Source of the DNA: Clostridiaceae bacterium AF10-41
GTDB lineage: Bacteria; Bacillota; Clostridia; Clostridiales; Clostridiaceae
Direction of reading: 5' to 3'
Assembly (NCBI GenBank): GCA_027686065.1
Contig: JAQCTH010000007.1
Coordinates: 10,707-74,706 of the forward strand
Length of the DNA stretch: 64,000 nt
The notes under the pieces were generated by a model. It saw nothing but the letters and a program-made list of their open reading frames with translations. It had not been told where the DNA came from and did no database searches. Of the stretch, positions 18,755 to 27,093 are shown in pieces; within the stretch, counting starts at the first letter, position 1, and the number at the start of each line of letters is the position of its first letter. The position numbers and the translations under genes are program-made.

Positions 18755-20074
18755 ATGAACAGTAGAAAACTTGCAAGACAAATAGTACAAAGAGTTTTAG
18801 AAGAAGGAGCTTATTCAAACCTAGTTCTTTCAAATGAACTTAATACAAGAGATATAGAAGATAAAGATAAAGGTCTTATAACAGAAATTGTTTATGGAAC
18901 TTTAAGAAGAAAAAGAACTTTAGATGTATTAATAGGAAATTTTGTTAAGGATATTAATTTAATTGATACAACCGTATTAAATATATTAAGAGTAGCCATT
19001 TATCAAATGTATTTTTTAGATAAAATACCGGAATATGCAGCATGTAACGAAGCTGTCGAAGAAGCAAAAGAAGTTTCTTTAGAAGCATCTAAACTTGTAA
19101 ATGGAATTTTAAGAAACTATATAAAAGATGAAAAAGAAATTGTTGTTCCAGGAAACAGAATAGATGAGCTTGCTTATAAGTTTTCTTTTCAACCTTGGAT
19201 GATAAGACTATTTATAAAACAATATGGTGAAGAAAAGACTATGAAACTAATGTCAGGTCTGAATGAGACTCCAAAAGTTACTGTTAGAGTGAATGAATTT
19301 AAAGCGGAATATGATGAAGTTTATGAGAAATTAGAAGAAATTGGATATAATATTGAAGAGGGATATGCTTGCCCAGAAGGTATAGCAATAAAGGGTGGAA
19401 AAGGAATTGAAGATAATGTACTTTTTAAAGAAGGTCTTATCACAGTTCAAGATGAAAGTGCAATGCTTGTAGCACCTTTATTAGATTTAAAAGAAGGAGA
19501 TAAAGTTTTAGATCTTTGTGCTGCGCCAGGTGGCAAAACAACGCATATTGCTGAATTATTAAGCAATACTGGTGAAGTTTTAGCTTTTGATTTACATGAA
19601 AATAAACTTTCTCTTATAGAAGAAAATGCAAAGAGATTAGGATTAAATAATATAGTGTGTAAGGCTATGGATGCAACTAAGCTAAATAGTGATTATATAA
19701 GCTATGGAGATAAAGTATTAATAGATGTACCTTGTTCAGGACTTGGTATAATAAGAAAGAAACCAGAAATAAAATGGAATAAAACAAGACAACAATTAAA
19801 AGATTTAGTTCCAATACAAAGAGAAATAATGGAAAATGCATGGCAGTATTTAAAACCTGGTGGAACACTTGTATATTCTACATGTACATTAAATAAAGAA
19901 GAAAATGAAGAAAATTTACAATGGTTCTTATCAAAGCATAAAGATGCAGTTGTAGAAAAATTATATATAGGAAATAATAGTAACTTTATATACAATGCAG
20001 ATGGAAGCTTAACTATATTGCCAAATGATTCTATGGATGGTTTCTTTATGGGAAAAATAAAGAAAATAAAATAG
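18755..20074 (+). CDS. rsmB: 16S rRNA (cytosine(967)-C(5))-methyltransferase
   Basis: 439 residues. The N-terminal NusB-like RNA-binding domain (about 1-130) contains NSRKLARQIVQRVLEEGAYSN. The C-terminal methyltransferase domain has the SAM motif VLDLCAAPGGKTTH and both catalytic cysteine motifs, PCSGLG and YSTCTLN. It methylates C967 of 16S rRNA by family assignment. The gene follows the peptidase gene by 11 bases and precedes rlmN by 7 bases. Confidence 0.96.
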   Translation: MNSRKLARQIVQRVLEEGAYSNLVLSNELNTRDIEDKDKGLITEIVYGTLRRKRTLDVLIGNFVKDINLIDTTVLNILRVAIYQMYFLDKIPEYAACNEAVEEAKEVSLEASKLVNGILRNYIKDEKEIVVPGNRIDELAYKFSFQPWMIRLFIKQYGEEKTMKLMSGLNETPKVTVRVNEFKAEYDEVYEKLEEIGYNIEEGYACPEGIAIKGGKGIEDNVLFKEGLITVQDESAMLVAPLLDLKEGDKVLDLCAAPGGKTTHIAELLSNTGEVLAFDLHENKLSLIEENAKRLGLNNIVCKAMDATKLNSDYISYGDKVLIDVPCSGLGIIRKKPEIKWNKTRQQLKDLVPIQREIMENAWQYLKPGGTLVYSTCTLNKEENEENLQWFLSKHKDAVVEKLYIGNNSNFIYNADGSLTILPNDSMDGFFMGKIKKIK

Positions 20075-20081
20075 GTGAAAT

Positions 20082-21113
20082 ATGAAAAACATTTTAGATT
20101 ACAGTTTAGAAGAAGTTTCCTTATGGATGAAGGAAAATGAAGAAAGTGCCTTTAGGGCAAAACAAATTTTTTCATGGATATATAAATATACTTGGAATTT
20201 TGAAGAAATGAAGAATTTACCTAAAAGTTTAATTGATAAACTTAGTAAAAATTTTTATATAGGAATTCCAGAAGTAGTAGAGAAATATGAATCAACTTTA
20301 GATGGTACTCAAAAATTATTATTAGCTTTCGATGATGGAAACATCATTGAAAGTGTAATAATGAAATATAAGCATGGTAATTCAATATGTATTTCTACTC
20401 AAATTGGATGTAGAATGGGATGTAAATTCTGTGCTTCAACCTTAGAAGGAAGAGTTAGAAATTTAACAGCTGGAGAAATATTATCAGAAGTTATATTAGC
20501 TCAAAAGGTATTAGGTGAAAGAATTTCTAATATAGTATTAATGGGAAGTGGAGAACCTTTAGATAATTATGAAAATGTTACTAAATTTTTAGATTTAGTA
20601 AATGCTGATTATGGATTAAATATAGGTCAAAGGCATATAACCCTCTCTACTTGTGGGCTAGTACCTAAGATTTATGAACTAGCAGATAAAGGATATGCTA
20701 TAACATTAGCTATATCGTTACATGCATTTAGTGATGAAAAAAGAAGAGAAATAATGCCGATTGCTAATAAATATTCAATAAAGGAAATATTGGAAGCTTG
20801 TGATTATTACTTTAATAAAACGGGTAGAAGAATAACCTTTGAATATTCATTAGTATCAGGTATAAATGATGGTAAAGAAGATGCGAAATCTCTTTCAAAA
20901 TTGTTAAGGGGAAGACAATGCCATGTTAATCTTATACCTGTCAATGAAATAAAAGAAAATACTTTAAAAAGGCCTTCAAAAAAGATTATAGAAGACTTTG
21001 AAAAAGTATTATTAGAAAGTGGAATTGAAGTTACAGTAAGAAGAGAAATGGGTAATGATATAAATGCTGCTTGCGGTCAATTAAGGAGAAATTTCTTAAA
21101 GTCTCAAATTTAG
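20082..21113 (+). CDS. rlmN: Dual-specificity 23S rRNA / tRNA adenine-C2 methyltransferase (radical SAM)
   Basis: 343 residues. The radical-SAM cluster motif CX3CX2C is at C110, C114 and C117 ([13 protein letters not shown]). The SAM-binding stretch [15 protein letters not shown] and the near-C-terminal cysteine in [11 protein letters not shown], which carries the transferred methylene in RlmN enzymes, are present. It methylates A2503 of 23S rRNA and A37 of some tRNAs in characterised relatives. The start ATG follows AGGTGA. Confidence 0.97.
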   Translation: MKNILDYSLEEVSLWMKENEESAFRAKQIFSWIYKYTWNFEEMKNLPKSLIDKLSKNFYIGIPEVVEKYESTLDGTQKLLLAFDDGNIIESVIMKYKHGNSICISTQIGCRMGCKFCASTLEGRVRNLTAGEILSEVILAQKVLGERISNIVLMGSGEPLDNYENVTKFLDLVNADYGLNIGQRHITLSTCGLVPKIYELADKGYAITLAISLHAFSDEKRREIMPIANKYSIKEILEACDYYFNKTGRRITFEYSLVSGINDGKEDAKSLSKLLRGRQCHVNLIPVNEIKENTLKRPSKKIIEDFEKVLLESGIEVTVRREMGNDINAACGQLRRNFLKSQI

Positions 21114-21125
21114 AGGGAGTGGGTA

Positions 21126-21848
21126 TTGGTGATTGGTATAAAAAGTGACGTGGGTAACTTAAGAAACTTAAATGAAGATTATGCAGAATTTTATGAAAAT
21201 GAAGAATTTAAAATTTGTGTAGTAGCAGATGGAATGGGGGGGCATAATGCTGGTGAAGTTGCAAGCAAAACTGCCTCAAAGTCATTAATAAAATACATAA
21301 AAGATAATTTCAAAGATGAGAATAGTAGAGATATATTAGAAAAAGCTATCAAACATGCAAATTCAAAGGTGTATAATTTAGCACATTGCAATGAAACTTA
21401 TAATGGAATGGGAACAACTGTAGTTGCATGTTTAATAACTAAAAATATAATTCAAGTTGCAAATATTGGAGATAGTTCTTGTTTTGGAATAAAGTCTAAG
21501 GAAATAACCAAAATAACAAAAGATCATTCTTTAGTTCAAGAACTTTTAGATTGTGGTAGCATCTCAAAGGAACAAGCTATAAATCATCCTCAAAAAAATG
21601 TTATAACTAGAGCAATAGGAACAGAAGAAGTAGTAAATATAGATCTATTTAAAATAGAAAAAAATAAATTTGATTATTTTCTTATGTGTAGTGATGGTTT
21701 AACAAATGAAATAGGTTTAGAAGAGATTTTATCATTTGAATTAGAAGAAAAGGAATTACAGGATATTTGTGAAAAACTTGTTAATCTAGCTAAATTTAAA
21801 GGTGGAAGAGACAATATAACTGTAATGTTATTTGGAGGAGAGGTGTAA
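21126..21848 (+). CDS. prpC: PP2C-type serine/threonine phosphatase PrpC (Stp)
   Basis: 240 residues. It is the partner phosphatase of PrkC and removes phosphate from its targets. PP2C motifs are N-LRNLNEDYA, VVADGMGGHNAGEVAS, GMGTTVV, ANIGDSSCF, LMCSDGLTNE and GGRDNITVML; the metal-binding aspartates in DGMGGH, SDGL and RDN are intact. Start choice is uncertain: TTG 21126 is 6 bases and GTG 21129 is 9 bases from AGGGAG. It ends one base before the prkC start codon, so the two are translationally linked. Confidence 0.95.
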   Translation: MVIGIKSDVGNLRNLNEDYAEFYENEEFKICVVADGMGGHNAGEVASKTASKSLIKYIKDNFKDENSRDILEKAIKHANSKVYNLAHCNETYNGMGTTVVACLITKNIIQVANIGDSSCFGIKSKEITKITKDHSLVQELLDCGSISKEQAINHPQKNVITRAIGTEEVVNIDLFKIEKNKFDYFLMCSDGLTNEIGLEEILSFELEEKELQDICEKLVNLAKFKGGRDNITVMLFGGEV

Positions 21849-21849
21849 T

Positions 21850-23784
21850 ATGAATGGAATTATACTAGGTGGTAGATATGAACTTCTTGAAAAAGTAGGG
21901 GAAGGCGGAATGTCTGAAGTTTATAAAGCTAAATGTAATAAGCTTAATAGATTTGTAGCAGTAAAAATATTAAAAAAGCAATTTGCAGACAATAAAGAAA
22001 TATCCCAAAAATTTAAAAGAGAAGCAACTGCCATTGCAAATTTATCAGATACGAATATAGTTAATGTTTTAGATGTAGGTACCCAGGATGATATAGATTA
22101 TATAGTAATGGAGTATATAAGCGGAAAAACTTTGAAGGAGTTAATTAATTACAGTGGAAAGCTTAGTTACAATACAGCTATAAAAATAGCTCTTCAGATA
22201 GCTAAAGCTTTGGATTGTGCACATAAAAATAATATAATTCATAGGGATATAAAGCCACAAAATATATTAGTTACTGAATCTGGCGAAGTTAAGGTTACTG
22301 ATTTTGGTATAGCAAAATCTACAGACTCGCAAACAATAACAAATACTACAAGTATTATTGGATCAGCTCATTATCTTTCACCAGAACAAGCGAAAGGAAC
22401 TTATATTGATTTTAGATCAGATATATATTCTTTTGGAATAGTTTTATATGAAATGGTAACAGGAAGATTACCTTTTGAAGGTGATTCGCCAGTTACAGTT
22501 GCATTAAAGCATTTGCAAGAAGAACCTATTCCTCCTAAAAATATAAATTCTGCTATTCCGGATAGTTTAAATAAGTTAATTCTTAAAGCTATAGAAAAAG
22601 AACCAATAAAAAGGTATCAAAATGCTAAAGAAATAATTCAGGATTTACAAAAGATACAAGAAAATCCTGATGTAGTAATAGGATCTCAAGTTATAGATAA
22701 CAGCGATCATACTATAATAATGAGTCCAATTAATAATCAAAGTCAAAAAACAACTCATATTTCTAAGCTAGAAGATGATTACTATGATGATGAAGACGAA
22801 GAATATGATGAAGAATATGATGAAGATGATAAAGAAGTTGTTAAGAAAAAAAAGAAAAACAAAAATGGAGCTAGAAATGCTTTAATTATAGTTGGAGCAA
22901 TAATTGGAGTATTAATTCTAGGATCTATAGGGTACTTCTTAGCCGGTGGAAATAGTAATAAAGAAGTTGAAGTTCCTAATATAGTTGGAAAAACTGTTGA
23001 TGAAGTTAAATCAGAAATTGAAACTTTAGGATTACAGATAAAAGTGAAAAGCACTGAAAAAAGTGATAAACCAGAAAATACTATATTACAAACAGATCCT
23101 AAATCAGGAACAAAAGTAAAGAAAGATTCAATAATTAATGTGGTAGTTTCAGCAGGAGAAGAACAAGTAGATATGCCTGATTTTAGAGATTATGAAAAAA
23201 CAAATATTGAGAAAACTTTACAGACTCAAGGATTTACTAATTATACTATTAAAGAAGAAAATAATGATAAAGTAGAAAATGGGTATTTAATTAAACAAAG
23301 TCCATCTGCTGGTACTAAAATCAGTAAAAAAACTGCAATAGAAATAATTGTAAGTAAAGGACCGGAAGTTAAACTTATCAATGTACCTAGTGTAGTAGGA
23401 GAAAAGGAAGCTAAAGGTAAAGAGACCTTAGAAAAGCTTAAGCTTGTAGTAACTATTAATTATGAAGTTACCAATGACAAAAGCCAAGATGGTATAATAT
23501 TAAAACAATCCGATTCTGATTCCCAACGTACTGAAGGAACCCCAATAACTTTAACAGTAGGAAAGTTTGAGGAAAAAGTAACAGATATTGCAGGATTAGG
23601 GCTTGAAGCAGGGATGAAGGTAGATGATGCAATAAAAATACTTCTTAGAAATAATATATCATATAAGATAATTGGTAGTGGAGATATAGTCGAAAGCTTT
23701 ACTAAAGAAATAAAAGAAGGCCAAACAGTGGAAATAAAAGCAAAAAAATCAGAAAAACCAGAAAATCCTGAAAATCAACAATAG
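21850..23784 (+). CDS. prkC: PASTA-domain serine/threonine protein kinase PrkC (Stk)
   Basis: 644 residues. The kinase domain (about 8-270) has GEGGMSEVYKA, AVKIL, HRDIKPQNIL and DFGIAKS. An acidic then lysine-rich juxtamembrane stretch and a single membrane helix (about 340-360) follow. Outside the cell are PASTA repeats: three clear ones beginning VPNIVGK, MPDFRDY and VPSVVGE, and a degenerate fourth ending in a proline/lysine-rich tail. Such kinases sense muropeptides or lipid II and influence germination and cell-wall growth. TTG 21832 is in frame but overlaps the GGAGGAGAGGTG ribosome binding site, so ATG 21850 is chosen. rsgA, a known PrkC substrate in Bacillus, follows. Confidence 0.96.
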   Translation: MNGIILGGRYELLEKVGEGGMSEVYKAKCNKLNRFVAVKILKKQFADNKEISQKFKREATAIANLSDTNIVNVLDVGTQDDIDYIVMEYISGKTLKELINYSGKLSYNTAIKIALQIAKALDCAHKNNIIHRDIKPQNILVTESGEVKVTDFGIAKSTDSQTITNTTSIIGSAHYLSPEQAKGTYIDFRSDIYSFGIVLYEMVTGRLPFEGDSPVTVALKHLQEEPIPPKNINSAIPDSLNKLILKAIEKEPIKRYQNAKEIIQDLQKIQENPDVVIGSQVIDNSDHTIIMSPINNQSQKTTHISKLEDDYYDDEDEEYDEEYDEDDKEVVKKKKKNKNGARNALIIVGAIIGVLILGSIGYFLAGGNSNKEVEVPNIVGKTVDEVKSEIETLGLQIKVKSTEKSDKPENTILQTDPKSGTKVKKDSIINVVVSAGEEQVDMPDFRDYEKTNIEKTLQTQGFTNYTIKEENNDKVENGYLIKQSPSAGTKISKKTAIEIIVSKGPEVKLINVPSVVGEKEAKGKETLEKLKLVVTINYEVTNDKSQDGIILKQSDSDSQRTEGTPITLTVGKFEEKVTDIAGLGLEAGMKVDDAIKILLRNNISYKIIGSGDIVESFTKEIKEGQTVEIKAKKSEKPENPENQQ

Positions 23785-23804
23785 TAGAGATAATTAAAAT
23801 TAGC

Positions 23805-23848
23805 TATAAAAATAAAAATCAGCATTTAAGCTGATTTTTATTTTTATA
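23805..23848. terminator. Terminator after prkC
   Basis: A 19-bp perfect stem (23805-23823 with 23830-23848), loop ATTTAA, with A-rich left and T-rich right arms. Confidence 0.93.
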
Positions 23849-23856
23849 AAATTTAT

Positions 23857-23886
23857 TTGCATTTTTTGGTGAAATCTGTTTATTAT
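23857..23886 (+). promoter_or_regulatory. Probable promoter of rsgA
   Basis: TTGCAT (23857-23862) and TATTAT (23881-23886) with an 18-base spacer, directly after the prkC terminator. Confidence 0.5.
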
Positions 23887-23918
23887 AAAATATAAAGATT
23901 AAATTTTTTGGAGGAAGT

Positions 23919-24788
23919 ATGGAAGGAAAAATTATAAAAGGAATTGGTGGGTTTTACTATGTTAAGACTAAAGAAGATATAATAGAATGTAAAGCGAGAG
24001 GAAAGTTTAGACATAAAGATATGAAACCTATGGTTGGAGATAATGTAGATATAAATATCTCTAATGGAAAAGGAGTTATTGAAGATATATATGATAGATC
24101 CTCGGAATTAATAAGACCTACCGTAGCAAATGTTACTCAAGCTTTTGTAATATTTGCAGTAAAAAATCCAGATATTAATTTTGACCTTTTAAATAGGTTT
24201 TTGATACTATGCGAATACAATAATATAAAGGCAATAGTATGCTTAAACAAGGTAGATTTAGCAAGTACAGAAGAAAAGGAAGAAATTAAAAAGAAGATCA
24301 ATGATATCGGTTATGATGTATTATTTATAAATGCTAAAAAGGGGGAGGGAATTACTCTTCTTAAAGATAGATTAAAAAACAATGAAACTGTTTTATGTGG
24401 ACCATCAGGTGCAGGAAAATCTACTTTAATAAATACTCTTATAAATAGAACTCATATGGAAACAGGAGTTGTGTCAAAGAAAATAGGTAGAGGTAAACAT
24501 ACTACAAGACATAGCGAACTTATAGAGATAGAAGGGGGTTATCTAGTAGATAGCCCAGGATTTTCTAATATAGATATTAGCTTTATGAATAAAGATGAAC
24601 TTAGATATTGTTTTCCTGAGTTTGAAGAATACAATCATAATTGTAAGTTTAGAGGATGTCTTCATAATAGAGAACCTGAATGCTCAGTAAAGAAGGCACT
24701 ACAAGAAAATAAAATCAATGAAATAAGATATAATTTTTATATAAGAATATTAGAAGAATTATTAGAGGGGGAAAAATACAAATGGTAA
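23919..24788 (+). CDS. rsgA: Ribosome small-subunit-dependent GTPase A
   Basis: 289 residues. RsgA (CpgA) is a circularly permuted GTPase that helps 30S subunit maturation. The permuted order is visible: the NKVD motif (G4) comes before the P-loop GPSGAGKST (G1) and DSPGF (G3). The N-terminal OB-fold domain starts [17 protein letters not shown]-terminal zinc-binding region has the [17 protein letters not shown] pattern. GGAGG precedes the ATG. It overlaps rpe by 7 bases. Confidence 0.96.
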   Translation: MEGKIIKGIGGFYYVKTKEDIIECKARGKFRHKDMKPMVGDNVDINISNGKGVIEDIYDRSSELIRPTVANVTQAFVIFAVKNPDINFDLLNRFLILCEYNNIKAIVCLNKVDLASTEEKEEIKKKINDIGYDVLFINAKKGEGITLLKDRLKNNETVLCGPSGAGKSTLINTLINRTHMETGVVSKKIGRGKHTTRHSELIEIEGGYLVDSPGFSNIDISFMNKDELRYCFPEFEEYNHNCKFRGCLHNREPECSVKKALQENKINEIRYNFYIRILEELLEGEKYKW

Positions 24789-25429
24789 AAATATCACCAT
24801 CAATATTATCAGCAGACTTTTCAAAACTAGGTGAGGAAATTATAAGCGTAGATAAAGCAGGAGCAGATTTTATTCACATAGATGTTATGGATGGAAATTT
24901 CGTACCCAACATCAGTATAGGATTACCAGTAATAAAATCAATAAGGAGTAAAACAACTAAGATATTCGATGTTCATTTAATGATAGAAAGCCCTTCAAGG
25001 TATATAGATGATTTCGTAAATGCAGGAGCAGATATAATTACAATACATTATGAAGCGGAAAAACACATAGATAGAGCAATAGAATATATAAAATCCAAGG
25101 GGATTAAAGCAGGTGTATCATTAAATCCAGGAACTCCAACTTTTGTTTTGAAAGATATAATAAGTAAATTGGACTTAGTATTAATAATGTCAGTTAATCC
25201 AGGCTTTGGAGGGCAAAAGTTTATACCATATTCTTTAGAGAAAATTAGAGAAGTTAAGGAAATGAGCTCAAAGTTAAATGAAAGTTTATTAATAGAAGTA
25301 GATGGAGGAGTAGATAAAACAAATGCAGAAGATATAATTAATGCAGGAGCAAATGTTTTAGTTGCTGGTTCAGCAGTGTTTGGAGATGGAAAACTTAAAG
25401 AAAATATAGAAGCGATAAGAGGAAAATAA
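24782..25429 (+). CDS. rpe: Ribulose-phosphate 3-epimerase
   Basis: 215 residues. It interconverts ribulose 5-phosphate and xylulose 5-phosphate in the pentose phosphate pathway. It is a TIM barrel with [34 protein letters not shown] and [14 protein letters not shown], covering the catalytic aspartates and phosphate-binding loop EVDGGVD. It starts inside the rsgA stop region and ends one base before thiN, keeping the Firmicute order prkC-rsgA-rpe-thiN. Confidence 0.97.
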   Translation: MVKISPSILSADFSKLGEEIISVDKAGADFIHIDVMDGNFVPNISIGLPVIKSIRSKTTKIFDVHLMIESPSRYIDDFVNAGADIITIHYEAEKHIDRAIEYIKSKGIKAGVSLNPGTPTFVLKDIISKLDLVLIMSVNPGFGGQKFIPYSLEKIREVKEMSSKLNESLLIEVDGGVDKTNAEDIINAGANVLVAGSAVFGDGKLKENIEAIRGK

Positions 25430-25430
25430 A

Positions 25431-26066
25431 ATGAAGGTTTTAATAGTATCAGGCGGAAAAGCACCATCTAAGCATCTGTTATTAGAATCATATAAAAAAG
25501 CAGATATTATAATAGGAGCAGACAAAGGTTGTGAGGTACTATACCAATATAATATATCTCCAAAATACATACTGGGTGATTTTGATTCAGCTGATAAAAA
25601 AATAATAAATTATATGGAGGCCACTGGCTGTAAAAAAATAAAATATAAAAAAGAAAAAGACTTTACAGATACAGAAATTGCATTTAATTTAGCTATTGAA
25701 GAAGGGGCAACAGAAATAATCCTTTTAGGAGTCACTGGAACTAGATATGATCATTCATTAAGTAATATTGGACTTATGTTAAAAGGACTAAAGAAATCTA
25801 TTCATGTTGAAATAGTAGATGATAATAATAGAATTTTTTTATGTGATAAAAGTATGATATTAAGAGGAAATAAGGGGGATATTATATCTTTTCATGCATA
25901 TTGTGAAATAGTAAAAAATTTTACTATAAAAAATTCTAAATATGATTTATTAAATTATGATCTATCCTTGGGTGATGGTTTAACTACTTCTAATGAATTT
26001 GTAGGAAAAGACATAAAAATAAATTTTGATAGTGGAATTATAATGGTTATTTATTCTAAAGATTAA
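25431..26066 (+). CDS. thiN: Thiamine diphosphokinase
   Basis: 211 residues. It transfers pyrophosphate from ATP to thiamine to make thiamine diphosphate. Family motifs are ADKGCEVLYQY, YILGDFDSAD, KDFTDTEIAF and LGVTGTRYDHSLSNI. It is the last gene of the rsgA-rpe-thiN operon. The ribosome binding site GAGGAAAA lies within the end of rpe. Confidence 0.94.
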   Translation: MKVLIVSGGKAPSKHLLLESYKKADIIIGADKGCEVLYQYNISPKYILGDFDSADKKIINYMEATGCKKIKYKKEKDFTDTEIAFNLAIEEGATEIILLGVTGTRYDHSLSNIGLMLKGLKKSIHVEIVDDNNRIFLCDKSMILRGNKGDIISFHAYCEIVKNFTIKNSKYDLLNYDLSLGDGLTTSNEFVGKDIKINFDSGIIMVIYSKD

Positions 26067-26076
26067 ATAAAAAAAT

Positions 26077-26134
26077 AATCACTCATTTTGTTTATTTGCA
26101 TACAATGTATATAAAGAGATGAGTGATTTTTTAT
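26077..26134 (+). terminator. Terminator after thiN with a long, partly paired loop
   Basis: Stem AATCACTCAT/ATGAGTGATT (26077-26086 with 26119-26128) followed by a T-run. The 32-base loop can pair further (ATAC/GTAT) and contains the sigma-E-like CATACAAT word. Confidence 0.75.
26099..26106 (+). promoter_or_regulatory. Possible sigma-E -10 element for spoVM
   Basis: CATACAAT matches the sigma-E -10 consensus CATAnAAT/CATACAnT. No convincing -35 was found at 13-15 bases upstream. A start about 8 bases downstream would give a short spoVM leader. This fits the known mother-cell expression of spoVM but the motif is short. Confidence 0.45.
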
Positions 26135-26147
26135 GGGGGGAGAATTT

Positions 26148-26219
26148 ATGAAGATAATAGCTATAAAATTACCAAGATTTATTTCAAATTTTATTAGATT
26201 TTTTAAAAGAAAAAGATAA
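26148..26219 (+). CDS. spoVM: Stage V sporulation protein M (23-residue amphipathic peptide)
   Basis: A 23-codon gene encoding MKIIAIKLPRFI then SNFIRFFKRKR. It matches the SpoVM pattern: short N-terminal strand, the conserved IKLP(K/R)F motif around the helix-kinking Pro9, an amphipathic helix and a basic end. SpoVM recognises the curved forespore membrane and anchors SpoIVA (encoded at 6045). A strong GGGGGGAG ribosome binding site lies 5 bases before the ATG. Its place between thiN and rpmB is the same as in Bacillus subtilis, where the peptide has 26 residues. It is easily missed by gene callers because of its length. Confidence 0.92.
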   Translation: MKIIAIKLPRFISNFIRFFKRKR

Positions 26220-26263
26220 CTACATATGAAAAATGTGTGACAAAATAATCAAATATAAAATAA

Positions 26264-26294
26264 AAAATGCAATTGTTAAAACCAATTGCATTTT
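26264..26294. terminator. Terminator of rpmB (also readable from the + strand)
   Basis: A 12-bp stem AAAATGCAATTG/CAATTGCATTTT (26264-26275 with 26283-26294). On the - strand it follows the rpmB stop and runs into a T-rich tract. Confidence 0.88.
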
Positions 26295-26304
26295 CTATTT
26301 GAAC

Positions 26305-26496
26305 TTATATTGCTCTTTGAACCTTACCAGATCTAAGGCATCTTGTACATACATGAACTGTTTTTGGTGTTCCGTTAACTAAAGCCTTTACTCTCTTTAT
26401 GTTAGGAGCCCAAGTTCTCTTTGATTGACGATGTGAATGGGAGTATTGAGTTCCAGATACAACCCCTTTATTACAAACTTCGCATCTTCTTGCCAC
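26305..26496 (-). CDS. rpmB: 50S ribosomal protein L28
   Basis: 63 residues starting MARRCEVCNKGVVSG, with a second cysteine pair in HVCTRCLRSGKV; the CxxC pairs suggest the zinc-binding form of L28. The start codon is GTG on the - strand, preceded by AAGGAGGTG. It is transcribed convergently with the thiN and spoVM units, as is common at this locus. A probable - strand promoter lies at 26551-26580. Confidence 0.97.
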   Translation of the reverse strand: MARRCEVCNKGVVSGTQYSHSHRQSKRTWAPNIKRVKALVNGTPKTVHVCTRCLRSGKVQRAI

Positions 26497-26550
26497 TTGA
26501 AAACACCTCCTTATTTGTGAAGATAATTTCTCTTCAATAGGACAGATTAA

Positions 26551-26580
26551 ATTTTAACATAGTAAGCCTTAGAAAAGCAA
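26551..26580 (-). promoter_or_regulatory. Probable promoter of rpmB
   Basis: On the - strand, TTGCTT (26575-26580) and TAAAAT (26551-26556) with an 18-base spacer. Confidence 0.5.
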
Positions 26581-26734
26581 TAGAAAATGAGAAAAAAGTG
26601 AAAAAACTTTTAAATTTAAAAATATTTATATATATAATGTTATCTTCATATAATAAGCTATGTAAGATTTACTTGAATAATAAATATAAGTAATATAAAA
26701 TATAGTATAAGGATATTTATAAGGAGGATTCTAT

Positions 26735-27082
26735 ATGGTAGGATATTCAAATGAACTTGGAAATATACATTATTCAGACGAAGTACTTGCAAAAATAGTT
26801 GGGCTTTCAACTATGGAGTGCTATGGTGTAGTTGGTATGGTTTCTAAGAATGCAACTGAGGGATTATGGGAATTAATGAGAATAGAAAATTTAAGCAAGG
26901 GTGTTAAGCTAAAATTTAATGAAGATAAATTAGTTATAGAATTATATGTTATGGTTGAATATGGAACAAAGATTTCTGTAATAGCTAATAACATAATACA
27001 AAAGGTACGTTATAGCGTGGAAAACTTTACTGGATTAAAAGTTTCATCTGTTACAGTAAATGTTCAAGCAGTTAGAGTCTAG
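26735..27082 (+). CDS. Asp23/Gls24 family protein (YloU-like)
   Basis: 115 residues, the length of short Asp23/Gls24 proteins. Typical features are GNIHYSDEVLAKIVGLSTMECYGVVGM near the start and strand-rich VIELYVMVEYGTKISVIANNIIQKVRYSVE. These proteins are linked to the cell envelope and alkaline stress, but their molecular role is unclear. It is followed 11 bases later by fakA, the pairing seen with yloU-yloV in Bacillus. AAGGAGG precedes the ATG. Confidence 0.92.
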   Translation: MVGYSNELGNIHYSDEVLAKIVGLSTMECYGVVGMVSKNATEGLWELMRIENLSKGVKLKFNEDKLVIELYVMVEYGTKISVIANNIIQKVRYSVENFTGLKVSSVTVNVQAVRV

Positions 27083-27093
27083 GAGGTAAAAAG

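Noticed and set aside
26101..26106. TACAAT as a sigma-A -10 for spoVM
   Set aside because: The only TTG hexamer nearby (about 26088) is 7 bases away, far too close; a sigma-E reading fits the gene better.
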